NCBI GenBank assembly: GCA_026417975.1
Contig: JAOACD010000016.1
Coordinates: 186,001 to 250,000 of the forward strand
Source: Melioribacter sp.
Lineage (GTDB): Bacteria; Bacteroidota; Ignavibacteria; Ignavibacteriales; Melioribacteraceae
Direction of reading: 5' to 3'
Length of the DNA: 64,000 nt
Part shown: one piece after another, positions 1-8,796 of the stretch
Numbering within the stretch: position 1 is the stretch's first letter
Layout: the number at the start of each line of letters is the position of its first letter
The notes under the pieces: model-generated
The model's input: only the letters and a program-made list of their open reading frames with translations
Databases searched by the model: none
What the model was told of the DNA's origin: nothing
Program-made: the position numbers and the translations under genes

Positions 1-2100
1 TTGTTAAAAGAAGAATTGATAAAATCAAAAAGAGTTGTTTTATCTTCAATTGTCACAAATAAAAATAAACTGGGAGAATCTTATGAACATGATACACTTT
101 TATACTCTCAGCCTAAAAATGACTTAATAGAATTAGAGTCTGGACATCTTAACTATATTGTAAAGGACGGGATATATATTCCAACGGTAATTTATGTTAA
201 TAATAAACAAGAAAATGCATTTTCTATAAAGTTAGCAGGTGAAAAATTTTTTAATAAAAGAGATTTATTGAAAATTAATTTTTATACATCATGGGAAAAG
301 TTTAATAAATACTCTTTAATAGAGTTTTTTCGTGAATCAGAAAACGATAGTAGTTTTTCAAAAAAATTTTTTAATAAAATTGTAATTGTTGGAGTAAGCG
401 AGTCATCAATAGCAAAGACAATCTCAACATTTTATGATGATGAACTACCGGGCGTAGGTCTTCATGCATTTGCTCTTGATAATATTTTAACTAATAGATA
501 TCTAAAATATCAATCAAGTGTTTTCATTTCTGTTCTTTTTTTGTTGATGTTAATTATTTCTTCCCAAATAAAAATTGGAATATCGAACATCAAATTAATG
601 TGTATAATCTGTTTTGTTTATGTAGCTTTTTCTTTTATACTTTTTATAAATTATTCAACAGAAAATAACTATTCTGTGGTTCTAATACCTGCCTTTCTAA
701 TATATCTTTCTGAAGGGATAATATATTTAATGAAGAATAAAATAATGCTAAATGAAACTTCAAAGGAAGTTAATGCATTAAAAGTTGCTTTAACAAACAA
801 GGAACAATTGCTTTTACAGTTGCTTAAGGAAAAAAATAAAAATGAAGAATTAATAAAAAAGATAGAAATACTAAAAGATGAAATTCAACAGTTAAAAAAA
901 TATAAAGATGACGAGACTATTAACTATAATAAAGAAGAAATAAAGGTATTTGAAGGAATGGTTTATAAAAGTGAAGAAATGCATAAAATTGTTGAATTAA
1001 TTAAGAAAATATCGCCAACAGATGTAAATGTTTTAATACTTGGTGAAAGTGGAAGTGGAAAAGAATTGGTTGCAAGAGCAATTCACAATTTGAGTAAAAG
1101 AAAAGATAAAAAATTTGTTGCAGTAAATTGTGCTGCTTTACCGGAAACTCTTCTCGAAAGTGAATTATTCGGTTATGTGAAAGGAGCATTTACTAATGCT
1201 TATTCAGATAAAAAAGGACGCTTTGAAATTGCCAATGGTGGAACAATATTCCTAGACGAAATTGCAGAAACCTCAGAGAACTTTCAGGCTAAGCTTTTAA
1301 GAGTAATACAATTTGGTGACTTTGAAAAAGTAGGCTCTTCCGAAACTATTCACACAGATGTAAGAGTAATTGCTGCAACAAATAAAAATTTAGACGAATT
1401 GGTTAGACAAAAGAAATTTAGAGAAGACCTTTTTTACAGATTAAATGTTATTAGGATTGAAATTCCTCCGCTAAGAAAGAGAAAAAGTGATATAGAGGCA
1501 TTAGTAAATTATTTCCTTCAAAAAGAAGATAATTCAATTTACATTTCAAAAGCTGTAATGGAAAATTTATTACGTTATGAATGGAAAGGCAATGTAAGAG
1601 AACTTGAATCATTAATAAAAAGAATGATAATATTTGCAAAATCTGAAAATAGAACAGTTATAACTTTAAGAGACTTGCCTGAAGAATATCATAGTATTGA
1701 TAAAGAAGATTTTGAAAAAGTACTTCTAAACATGCTAAGAGAAAAGAAATTTTCTCATTCATCAATCAATCAAATAGCACAAGAATTAAATTTAAGTAGA
1801 ACTATTGTTTCTGAGAATTTTAGGGGAATATTTTTTAAAACTTTTGTGAATTCGAAATTTAATATGACTCAGACAGTTAAGGAAATTTCTCAAACAGACG
1901 AAAGTGAAGTACTTAAAAAAGTAACATCTAAAGTAAAAATATATTTAGAGAATATTAGAAAAGATTTATTAAAAGCTAATAGTATGGATTTTGACATGGT
2001 AAAAGAAAAGTTTAGTTCTAAGTATAAAAATTTACCTGTTCGTTACCATCAATATCTAGATGAGGTGATAAAATATTTTCTATTTAATAAAAATGACTGA
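1..2100 (+). CDS. Sigma54-dependent transcriptional activator with CHASE2-type sensor (5' partial)
   Basis: A bacterial enhancer-binding protein that should remodel sigma54 RNA polymerase by ATP hydrolysis. The reading frame is open to the window edge, so the N-terminus is probably cut. Residues 1 to about 165 look like the C-terminal part of a CHASE2 extracytoplasmic sensor (FFNKIVIVGVSE, LPGVGLHAFALDNIL). Three hydrophobic segments follow (about 169-187, 195-217, 222-241), then a coiled coil (248-300) and an AAA+ domain (about 315-550) with Walker A GESGSGKE near residue 348 and Walker B IFLDE near 419. The sigma54-contact loop reads GAFTNA (about 395-400) instead of GAFTGA. The C-terminus has a helix-turn-helix-like stretch (INQIAQELNLSRT) and about 100 further residues of unknown role. 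Architecture is clear; the signal sensed is unknown. The sigma54-like site at 2201 makes the following genes candidate targets. Confidence 0.88.
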   Translation: MLKEELIKSKRVVLSSIVTNKNKLGESYEHDTLLYSQPKNDLIELESGHLNYIVKDGIYIPTVIYVNNKQENAFSIKLAGEKFFNKRDLLKINFYTSWEKFNKYSLIEFFRESENDSSFSKKFFNKIVIVGVSESSIAKTISTFYDDELPGVGLHAFALDNILTNRYLKYQSSVFISVLFLLMLIISSQIKIGISNIKLMCIICFVYVAFSFILFINYSTENNYSVVLIPAFLIYLSEGIIYLMKNKIMLNETSKEVNALKVALTNKEQLLLQLLKEKNKNEELIKKIEILKDEIQQLKKYKDDETINYNKEEIKVFEGMVYKSEEMHKIVELIKKISPTDVNVLILGESGSGKELVARAIHNLSKRKDKKFVAVNCAALPETLLESELFGYVKGAFTNAYSDKKGRFEIANGGTIFLDEIAETSENFQAKLLRVIQFGDFEKVGSSETIHTDVRVIAATNKNLDELVRQKKFREDLFYRLNVIRIEIPPLRKRKSDIEALVNYFLQKEDNSIYISKAVMENLLRYEWKGNVRELESLIKRMIIFAKSENRTVITLRDLPEEYHSIDKEDFEKVLLNMLREKKFSHSSINQIAQELNLSRTIVSENFRGIFFKTFVNSKFNMTQTVKEISQTDESEVLKKVTSKVKIYLENIRKDLLKANSMDFDMVKEKFSSKYKNLPVRYHQYLDEVIKYFLFNKND

Positions 2101-2200
2101 AAAACTTTTCTCCATGCAAATTGATATATTTTCCCAGGCATTTTAATTAAGTTAAAGTCTCTTTTTAATTACAAAATAGATAATTTTATAAATACTAGTA

Positions 2201-2217
2201 TTGGCACAAAAAATGAT
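2201..2217 (+). promoter_or_regulatory. Candidate sigma54 (-24/-12) promoter
   Basis: TTGGCAC (2201-2207) matches the -24 consensus. After exactly 5 bases, ATGAT (2213-2217) sits at the -12 position, where the consensus is TTGCW. The -24 GG is perfect, but the -12 GC is GA, so the match is imperfect. Transcription would start near 2227, just before the AAAGGAGG ribosome site of the lipoprotein gene at 2255. Its place directly after a sigma54 activator gene raises its plausibility. Confidence 0.4.
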
Positions 2218-2254
2218 TAATCTTCCTTGATATTATATCATCAAAGGAGGAACT

Positions 2255-3262
2255 ATGAGGCGTTTAATTTTTTTAGTTCAAGCTGTCCTTTTATCATTAT
2301 TAATTAATGCATGCGAAGATAAAAGTATTGTTACGGGCCCAGAAGATGGAGCTTCTATAAAATATGCGTTGGAAAAAATTACATATTCAGATGAAATCCT
2401 AAATTCATTTATACCAAATTATAACGAAGAACAAGCACTAAGTATTATAAGTAATCAACTAGGAAAAACAATTTATCCTATTAAAATAGGACAGGTTGTT
2501 AAATTAGTTGATCGAAATCTAGAAATTAATTACGGGGCAGATACTGCACTAGGCCAATTAACACTTAAGTTTGAAGGTGAGCTAATTATTATTGGCTCGT
2601 TTACTAATAATACAAGAGCAATTCCGGATACAGTAATTAAGAAACCATTTACTTCAGTTATTACAAGAAAAATTAAATATGCTAAAATTGATAGTACAGG
2701 AGATAATCTAGTTGATTGGAAAATTGTAGGTTCATCTCTTCCAGCAGGTGGAACTGAAACTACTAACATCGAAATTACAAAAGTAACTTTAACTACTTTA
2801 GATGGGAAATCAATCACTATAACATCTCCTAATGAGTTTTTCCTTGATTTTGGGAGAGGATATACTTTGGGAGTAGATAGTTCAAACTCAAGGCAACAAA
2901 ATAAAGATAACAAAAAAGGACAAAAATTAAGAATGAATGAATTGATGCCATTTTTTGGAAAAAAACAACCTGTTAAAGTAACAGTTGAAGTAAAAAGTGT
3001 TTACGAAAAACCAGATTTACTTACCTTAACTCATGGTGCATTGATAAATACAGGAATGTATAGAGCTAAAGAAAAATTTGAGCTTAAGGATACACAATTT
3101 GATGGAACTTATTATACTAGAACTTATGAAAAAACATGGTTAACAAATTTGCAGCCTGGCTTTATGCATGCCGTCATTAATTTACTGCCAGATAATTCAG
3201 TAAGTGATACTAAATCATCTGTAGAAGAAAAAACATGGGGAATACCATACGCAATTAAATAG
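2255..3262 (+). CDS. Predicted lipoprotein of unknown function
   Basis: 335 residues starting with a hydrophobic signal peptide and a lipobox-like LINAC, so the mature protein probably begins at Cys20 and is lipid-anchored. The rest is polar and predicted secreted, with a Lys-rich stretch near residues 215-235. I recognise no domain. A strong AAAGGAGG ribosome site precedes the ATG. A clear intrinsic terminator follows at 3266-3296, so this gene may be its own transcript, possibly from the sigma54-like site at 2201. It is the first gene after the CHASE2/sigma54 regulator. Being a coding lipoprotein gene is well supported; function is not. Confidence 0.8.
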   Translation: MRRLIFLVQAVLLSLLINACEDKSIVTGPEDGASIKYALEKITYSDEILNSFIPNYNEEQALSIISNQLGKTIYPIKIGQVVKLVDRNLEINYGADTALGQLTLKFEGELIIIGSFTNNTRAIPDTVIKKPFTSVITRKIKYAKIDSTGDNLVDWKIVGSSLPAGGTETTNIEITKVTLTTLDGKSITITSPNEFFLDFGRGYTLGVDSSNSRQQNKDNKKGQKLRMNELMPFFGKKQPVKVTVEVKSVYEKPDLLTLTHGALINTGMYRAKEKFELKDTQFDGTYYTRTYEKTWLTNLQPGFMHAVINLLPDNSVSDTKSSVEEKTWGIPYAIK

Positions 3263-3265
3263 GAA

Positions 3266-3296
3266 AAAGGGCAGTTTAATGCTGCCCTTTGTTTTT
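3266..3296 (+). terminator. Rho-independent terminator
   Basis: Perfect 9-bp stem AAAGGGCAG (3266-3274) / CTGCCCTTT (3282-3290) with a 7-base loop, followed by GTTTTT. It lies 4 bases after the stop codon of the lipoprotein gene. The downstream gene starts only 7 bases after the T-run, so read-through or a promoter inside the upstream gene would be needed to express it. Confidence 0.9.
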
Positions 3297-3302
3297 AGAG
3301 TT

Positions 3303-4208
3303 ATGAATAAAAATTTATTTAAAATTATTCTCTTGTTGATTGTTATAGTTAGCTGTAAGGAACCAGCTCCGGTAGAGTTAACAAATAACTTTTCAGAAAA
3401 GGGCTGGCAAGTTAATCCTATTTCAAATGATGTGGATGCTAATTTGAATGTTAGTGGTTTTGATTCCACAGGAATTACAAATCCATTTATAAACAAAAGT
3501 ACTGTTATAACAATTACAGGTGTTCGAAATACTAATTTTGGTAATGTACAAAGTGAAGGTTATTATTATGCAACATTTAATGACAAATCAAAGCCAGTTA
3601 AAGTAAAAAATGGTAAGTTAATTGGATTTAAAACAAAATCTTATTTATCGGTAAAGTTTAATAATTATGAAGCTATTCGAGTGCCTAATATAGTAAAATA
3701 TATGGATAAAGGTGTAATTAAGGATACAGTTCTTGGAATTAAATATTTTGCTAAGCAAAGGATGATGGGACATTTAGGTCAAATGCAGGGCTTTCCATTT
3801 TCTTCTAAGGTAAGTTTAATAGTATCTGAAAGTAAAAATTCATATGTTCAGCTTGAAATAGCTACGCCTGCTGAAATAGTAGGGAAGATTAGTTTTGAAG
3901 AAAATAGTAAAAAGAACTTTACTTTAATTCTAGACTGGAATGCTCAAAAAGATGATAATGTTGAAATAATTTTGTCGAAAAGTAGGGAATTATCTGATAG
4001 TATTGAACCATTAATAAAAATAAGTGGGAATGAAAAAGGTAAAGTAAAAATCCCATTAAGTATTATAGAAGATATTTTAAGAGGTCCAAGAAAAATTATT
4101 GTGATAAGTTTTATCAGAAAAATAGTTAAAGAAATTAACAATAACTTACTTAATGATACCTACATTGTTGCCCAAAGCATTCACAATATTAGAGTTGAAA
4201 TACCATAA
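3303..4208 (+). CDS. Predicted lipoprotein of unknown function
   Basis: 301 residues. I place the start at the ATG at 3303 rather than an in-frame ATG at 3279, because the latter lies inside the terminator hairpin and would spoil the signal peptide. From 3303 the protein begins MNKNLFKIILLLIVIVSC, a signal peptide with a VIVSC lipobox. The mature part is beta-rich in look (FGNVQSEGYYYATF) with no domain I know. No strong ribosome site is visible. It overlaps the next reading frame by up to 56 bases, which suggests translational coupling with the beta-barrel/transglutaminase gene. Function unknown; probably part of the same cell-envelope locus. Confidence 0.72.
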   Translation: MNKNLFKIILLLIVIVSCKEPAPVELTNNFSEKGWQVNPISNDVDANLNVSGFDSTGITNPFINKSTVITITGVRNTNFGNVQSEGYYYATFNDKSKPVKVKNGKLIGFKTKSYLSVKFNNYEAIRVPNIVKYMDKGVIKDTVLGIKYFAKQRMMGHLGQMQGFPFSSKVSLIVSESKNSYVQLEIATPAEIVGKISFEENSKKNFTLILDWNAQKDDNVEIILSKSRELSDSIEPLIKISGNEKGKVKIPLSIIEDILRGPRKIIVISFIRKIVKEINNNLLNDTYIVAQSIHNIRVEIP

Positions 4209-6174
4209 ATTAATTTTGATATTCATATCGATATGGATTGTAAATTCTTATAGTCAAGTTTCACTTGATTATTTTGGTAATGTTAGTTCACCATTAAATT
4301 ATAATTTTAGATTGAATAGTATAGAAAGTAATGTTGCTAATTTTAGTTTGATAAAAGATGTTGAATTATCAACAACATTTTTTGCAATGAATGATAAAAA
4401 AATATATGGAAGCATTTATGCATTAGCATTGATGAAAAGAATTGGTAATCATAATTTCTATTTAAGATACACCCCAGGAATAAATCAACAATTTATTGTT
4501 AAAAGTGGTGTTAAAGTACAACTTCCTGATTCTATTGCTCAATTAAAGACCGAAATTGATTTCCAAGAAAAATTTGCCTTTGGATATTCGTTCAAGTTTT
4601 TGTCGAATTTTTTTACCGGAATTTCTTTTAGATATTTTACACAACAATTTACCGAAGAAAAACCAATTTTATATTATACAGATTCTATCTATTATATTAA
4701 CATAAGAAATGATATAGCCCAAAATAATTTTTGGAGAGGTGATATAGGATTTACATATTTATTAAAAAATAAATTTCTTTTATCAATTTCTTCTTACAAC
4801 CTTCTTTTAGCAGAAGAGATAAATCAAAGTGAGTTAAATGAATTGTATTCAATAAAAAAAGATAAAGGGATTGCTGCACAAATTGTATTTTATCCATCTG
4901 AAAGAATAACTATGTTTACAAGTTATGAATCTAGTGGTTCATTTTATTTTGGAGTTAATACAACAAATAAACTTTTTGACGGGTACATTACGATAGGAGG
5001 TACTTTATTTCATGATAAATATCAAAATCCTTACTTTGCTGGTATTCAGCCTTCGATTAACTATTCGACAAATTTGTTTAGTATTACTTTAAGTGGAATT
5101 AAATACTTTTCAAATAGACCTTTGCTAAGTTCACTCGAAGGAATGACAAAGTATGGCATTCATAGTATAATTAACAATATTTATAGCAAAGATAGATTAT
5201 TTTTGACTTTTAATTTTGCTTTAAGCTTTATCAGAGAAAAAAGTGTTAAGTTTATTGATGTGAATATTAAAAACGAAATATATCCAACTCTTTCAGATCT
5301 TTATTTACAAAAACCTTTTGCATATGGAAAGGTAGTCAACTTAACAAAAAATTTAATTGAGGTAAGACCTTCCTGTTTAATAAAAGAAATTAATGATGAT
5401 ATAATTTATTCTCCTTCGGTTCACATTAATCCTTTGGATACAGTTGAAGTTCCTTTTTTCACAGTTGTAAATAAAAATGTTGATCGAAGAAAAATCTCAA
5501 TTGCAGAATTTTATTTATCTATTGGAGATGAAAAACCTGACGATAAAATTCAAAAGCCAATTTTAGTTAATGATAAAAATAGCTGGGATGGTAATGTTTC
5601 CAATCTAATATACTTTGTAAGGTATGATTTTGATTTTTCAAGTAAGTACGCGAAAAATATTTTGCAATCTTATAAAAAATTTCTTGATACAGTGGATTTC
5701 AAATTAAATACTTTTTATAAGATAAAAATACTTTTTGAAAATTTTATAAAACAAATGAATTATGTTGCCGATCCACGTTCAAGTGTAGAATATGTGCAAT
5801 TCCCAAGTGAAACAATTAAAGTAAAGGGAGGTGATTGCGACGACCTAAGTGTATGCTTAGCATCAATCTTTGAAAGTATTGGTATACAGACTGCCTTTGT
5901 TGATTATAGAAACGATAATGGCATAAGCCATGTTAATTTGATTGTAAATACTGGTCTTAAACCTACTGAAATGAATTTGATAACAAAAAATGACTCAAAA
6001 GTTTTCATAAGGCAAAACGAAAATGGAATCGATGAGCTTTGGATACCTCTTGAAGTGACATCTTTTAAGGATTTTGAAAATGCATGGAAAATTGGAGCAG
6101 AAAAATTTATTAGAGAAGCGGTTGAAAATTATGGTTTATCTACTGGTAATGTTAAGATTATTGACATTTATTAA
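4153..6174 (+). CDS. Outer-membrane beta-barrel-like protein with C-terminal transglutaminase-like domain
   Basis: Up to 673 residues. The start is uncertain: an in-frame TTG at 4195 would place a cleaner signal peptide (KYHKLILIFISIWIVNSYSQ) at the very N-terminus. The next roughly 330 residues alternate hydrophobic and aromatic residues as in outer-membrane beta-barrels. The C-terminal part contains a transglutaminase/cysteine-peptidase signature: GGDCDDLS with the likely nucleophile Cys near residue 562 and a His in SHVNL near 593; a downstream acidic partner is not clear. Transglutaminase-like folds of this type act as proteases, amidases or cross-linkers, so the activity cannot be named. 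The gene overlaps the lipoprotein gene upstream and is 11 bases from the FecR-like gene downstream. Confidence 0.72.
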   Translation: MIPTLLPKAFTILELKYHKLILIFISIWIVNSYSQVSLDYFGNVSSPLNYNFRLNSIESNVANFSLIKDVELSTTFFAMNDKKIYGSIYALALMKRIGNHNFYLRYTPGINQQFIVKSGVKVQLPDSIAQLKTEIDFQEKFAFGYSFKFLSNFFTGISFRYFTQQFTEEKPILYYTDSIYYINIRNDIAQNNFWRGDIGFTYLLKNKFLLSISSYNLLLAEEINQSELNELYSIKKDKGIAAQIVFYPSERITMFTSYESSGSFYFGVNTTNKLFDGYITIGGTLFHDKYQNPYFAGIQPSINYSTNLFSITLSGIKYFSNRPLLSSLEGMTKYGIHSIINNIYSKDRLFLTFNFALSFIREKSVKFIDVNIKNEIYPTLSDLYLQKPFAYGKVVNLTKNLIEVRPSCLIKEINDDIIYSPSVHINPLDTVEVPFFTVVNKNVDRRKISIAEFYLSIGDEKPDDKIQKPILVNDKNSWDGNVSNLIYFVRYDFDFSSKYAKNILQSYKKFLDTVDFKLNTFYKIKILFENFIKQMNYVADPRSSVEYVQFPSETIKVKGGDCDDLSVCLASIFESIGIQTAFVDYRNDNGISHVNLIVNTGLKPTEMNLITKNDSKVFIRQNENGIDELWIPLEVTSFKDFENAWKIGAEKFIREAVENYGLSTGNVKIIDIY

Positions 6175-6185
6175 TGAGGTGAACT

Positions 6186-6869
6186 ATGAAAAAGTTTATT
6201 TTAATTTTTTTAATATTTTCAAGAGCTTTGACTGCTCAGATTTTTATTGTAGAAAAAGTACACGGTGATGTTCAAGCATTAATGGGAATGAATGAAACAT
6301 GGATTAAAGTAAAATCTGGAAATAAATTAACGCCCAGTGATTTGTTATCAACTGGGGTAAATTCTTTTGTTAAATTGAAAGGGGAAAAGGAACAATTTAT
6401 ACTACAAAGTAATTCTGCTCTCGAAATAAAATATTTAAAAAAGCTTACACTTAATGAGTTACTTTTAGCTTTAGCTATGGAGGAAATAAGAAATGTTCCT
6501 AAATCACAAGAGAAAAGCTCGAAAAAAAATACTGCTGTTTACGGTGAGAAAATAGAAAGTGAGAATTTATCAAAGAATTATTTTAATAGTTTGGGGCTTA
6601 AAAAAATAAATGGAGCAAAACAACTAATTAATAGTGGCTACAGAGAATCTGGAATTTTACTTGCAAAAGAGACATTTCGAAAATATCCAGATACAAAGCT
6701 AAGAATTGATGATAGATTATTATTTGTGGATGCAATGATTGAAATAGGACTTTTGAATGAGGCTACTACAGAGCTTAATGATATTAAAAAAATATGTTCA
6801 AATGAGCAACAAATTGAAAAAATAGAAGAGCGTTTGCATCGTATAAAAGAAAAACTTGCAAAGAAATAA
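6186..6869 (+). CDS. Secreted FecR-like protein with TPR-like C-terminus
   Basis: 227 residues with an N-terminal signal peptide ending near AQIFIVEK. Residues about 20-85 look like a FecR domain (VHGDVQALMG, WIKVKSGNKL, STGVNSFVKL), a fold that usually reads or transmits a periplasmic state. The C-terminal half is helical, with tetratricopeptide-like spacing (SGILLAKETFRKYP). The start is supported by GAGGTG upstream of the ATG. It closes a probable operon with the beta-barrel/transglutaminase gene, 11 bases away. FecR-like proteins are often found beside CHASE2-domain regulators, which fits the regulator at the start of the window. Domain call moderate; role inferred. Confidence 0.65.
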   Translation: MKKFILIFLIFSRALTAQIFIVEKVHGDVQALMGMNETWIKVKSGNKLTPSDLLSTGVNSFVKLKGEKEQFILQSNSALEIKYLKKLTLNELLLALAMEEIRNVPKSQEKSSKKNTAVYGEKIESENLSKNYFNSLGLKKINGAKQLINSGYRESGILLAKETFRKYPDTKLRIDDRLLFVDAMIEIGLLNEATTELNDIKKICSNEQQIEKIEERLHRIKEKLAKK

Positions 6870-7228
6870 ATTAATTCTGGTTTTAATAATCTTAGTAATT
6901 TAAAAACTGATTCTATTGAAAAATGTTCTAATAGGTATATCTACATAAGGTAATTTTAAGCTATTATTGTGAAAAATTAGATTGTTGTTTTGTATTTTTT
7001 AATTATAAATTTAAGGATAAATAATAAGATATTTTCCTTCCTCTTAGTTTCAAGGAATCTTCGTTAAGCAAAAGACAATTTTTCGAAGAAACAATTTGAA
7101 AATTATTAAGATTGATTCTTAGCATGTCAGATTTTATAATGGGGAGTAAATTAACTTGATAGAGTAGGATTTATTATATCTGTTATCTTTAAGAAGCTTT
7201 ATAACAAAAAAGTAAAGTATTAGATTAG
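6870..7228. other. Intergenic region, no gene seen
   Basis: About 360 AT-rich bases between the FecR-like gene and tRNA-Cys. I see no credible reading frame, no hairpin with a T-run and no conserved RNA motif. A weak interrupted inverted repeat (TCTTCG near 7060 and CGAAGA near 7090) is too imperfect to call. It may hold the 3' ends of the converging transcripts. Confidence 0.5.
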
Positions 7229-7302
7229 AGGCGGCGGTCGGATTCGAACCGACGAATAAAGGTTTTGCAGACCTTCGCCTTAGACCACTTGGCTACACCG
7301 CC
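7229..7302 (-). tRNA. tRNA-Cys (GCA)
   Basis: On the minus strand a 74-nt cloverleaf can be drawn: acceptor GGCGGTG pairs with CGCCGCC, the T arm is GTCGG-TTCGAAT-CCGAC, and the anticodon stem AAGGT/ACCTT encloses loop CTGCAAA, giving anticodon GCA. No CCA is encoded. It lies downstream of tRNA-Gly on the same strand, beyond the hairpin at 7378-7406. Confidence 0.95.
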
Positions 7303-7377
7303 TTGCTAATTTCCCCAAAAATTCAAAGAAGATTTAAGCTAAATAAGCTTAAACTTTTAATTAAAACTTATTCACAT

Positions 7378-7406
7378 AAAAAAGAAATCCCGATTTTATC
7401 GGGATT
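7378..7406 (-). terminator. Rho-independent terminator after tRNA-Gly
   Basis: On the minus strand AATCCCGAT (9 bp) pairs with ATCGGGATT across a 3-base loop and is followed by TTCTTTTTT. It sits just beyond the tRNA-Gly 3' end, so it should end that transcript and give tRNA-Cys its own promoter or depend on read-through. Confidence 0.75.
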
Positions 7407-7412
7407 ACTTAG

Positions 7413-7485
<73 letters not shown>

Positions 7486-7565
7486 GTATTCAATGATTTA
7501 TAAGAACATGTTTTTTTCAATAGTAAATATAATATTATGTTCTATTCATAGCAATATATTTTTTG

Positions 7566-8087
7566 TTACACTTTGGGGCCATGAATATATCCTCTGTATG
7601 GTCTAGAATGTTGAACAGTTATAAATGCTCTTTTGTCGATAGATTCTACTATTTTTAATAGTTCTTCTAAGCGTCTTCTTTGAACGATAACAATTATTAT
7701 TGATACTCCCCCAAAACTTCCTTCTCCTGGTAAAATTGTAACTCCAAAGTTTGACTGACGTAATTTATTTGCAATTTCATCAGTATGATGTAGCGAGACA
7801 ATGTTTACTTGTGAAAAACCTATTGCAACTCTTTGTTCTAAGGTTACTCCTAGAATATTTCCTATTGCAAAACCTAATGCATAGCCTATTAAGTTAACTG
7901 TATTATCTAAATGTTGGACTATATAACTCATTGCGGAAATCCAAATTAGTACTTCAAAAAATCCTGCAACCGCTGCATGATATTTTTTTGCTTGGACAAC
8001 AAGCATAGTGCGAAATGTTCCTAATGTTACATCTGCTATGCGCATAAACATTATTATTAGTGCGCCAACGATGTTTTCTAAGATCAT
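7566..8087 (-). CDS. DUF5698/DUF2179 (UPF0316) membrane protein
   Basis: 173 residues. The N-terminal half has three hydrophobic segments (about residues 5-20, 38-58, 65-85). The C-terminal half (about 95-170) has the small alpha/beta fold of DUF2179 (VTILPGEGSFGG, IIIVIVQRRRLEELLKIVE), a domain that also ends YitT-family membrane proteins. The exact biochemical role of the family is not known; ligand binding by the soluble domain is presumed. Transcribed divergently from pcm with about 70 bases between the starts, so both promoters must lie there. Length is usual for UPF0316. Confidence 0.85.
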   Translation of the reverse strand: MILENIVGALIIMFMRIADVTLGTFRTMLVVQAKKYHAAVAGFFEVLIWISAMSYIVQHLDNTVNLIGYALGFAIGNILGVTLEQRVAIGFSQVNIVSLHHTDEIANKLRQSNFGVTILPGEGSFGGVSIIIVIVQRRRLEELLKIVESIDKRAFITVQHSRPYRGYIHGPKV

Positions 8088-8157
8088 TAAATTATCCCAA
8101 TAAGTTTGATAATTAAATTTTATTTTAGTGTATCAAAATTAATAATTTATTTTACAA

Positions 8158-8796
8158 ATGTTTGAACAAGAACGATTAGAATTAGTAAATAATTTGAGAA
8201 AAAAGGGAATTACTGATGAACGTGTTCTTGAAGCCATGCTTAAAGTAGAACGACATCGCTTTGTTCCCGAAATAGTTCAACATCATGCATATAAAGATAT
8301 TGCTCTCCCAATTGGATATGGGCAAACAATTTCTCAACCTTATACTGTTGCTATTATGACTCAATCGTTGAAAGTGCAGCCTGGAGATAAAGTTCTAGAA
8401 ATTGGTACTGGCTCTGGTTATCAAGCTGCTATTTTATATGAACTAGGAGCAAAAGTTTTCACCATTGAAAGAAATATGGAACTTTATAACAAGGCACTGA
8501 AACTATTTGATGAACTTAATCTTAAAATAGCGGCTCGCTGTGGAGATGGAACAATTGGTTGGGAAGAATTTTCGCCCTATGACGGAATTATTGTAACCGC
8601 AGGAAGTCCTTCTATACCAAGACCATTAAAAAAGCAATTAGCTATTGGTGGAAGATTAGTGATACCAGTAGGTGATCGTAAAACTCAGGTTTTGAAAATT
8701 CTAACTAAAATTTCAGAAGATGAGTTTAAAGTCGATGAAATACCTTACTTTGCTTTTGTTCCACTCGTTGGAAAAGAAGGATGGAATGGAAAGTAA
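8158..8796 (+). CDS. pcm: Protein-L-isoaspartate O-methyltransferase
   Basis: 212 residues, the usual size. The enzyme transfers a methyl group from S-adenosylmethionine to isoaspartyl residues in aged proteins and starts their repair. Visible landmarks: the PCMT-specific YGQTISQPYTVAIM, SAM motif I VLEIGTGSGYQAA (about residues 79-91), a GDGTIGWEE region, and the C-terminal VGDRKTQ / PLVG segment. The ATG at 8158 has no obvious ribosome site, so the start is less certain than the identity. The 3' end overlaps miaA by 16 bases, suggesting co-translation. Cytosolic. Confidence 0.95.
   Translation: MFEQERLELVNNLRKKGITDERVLEAMLKVERHRFVPEIVQHHAYKDIALPIGYGQTISQPYTVAIMTQSLKVQPGDKVLEIGTGSGYQAAILYELGAKVFTIERNMELYNKALKLFDELNLKIAARCGDGTIGWEEFSPYDGIIVTAGSPSIPRPLKKQLAIGGRLVIPVGDRKTQVLKILTKISEDEFKVDEIPYFAFVPLVGKEGWNGK

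Noticed and set aside
3279-3302. ATG at 3279 as start of the second lipoprotein
   Set aside because: It is inside the terminator hairpin, and the extra residues would break the signal peptide that begins cleanly at 3303.
7503-7543. AGAACAT / ATGTTCT inverted repeat between tRNA-Gly and the DUF2179 gene
   Set aside because: The stem is 7 bp of weak pairs with a 27-base loop; it could be chance and has no following T-run.
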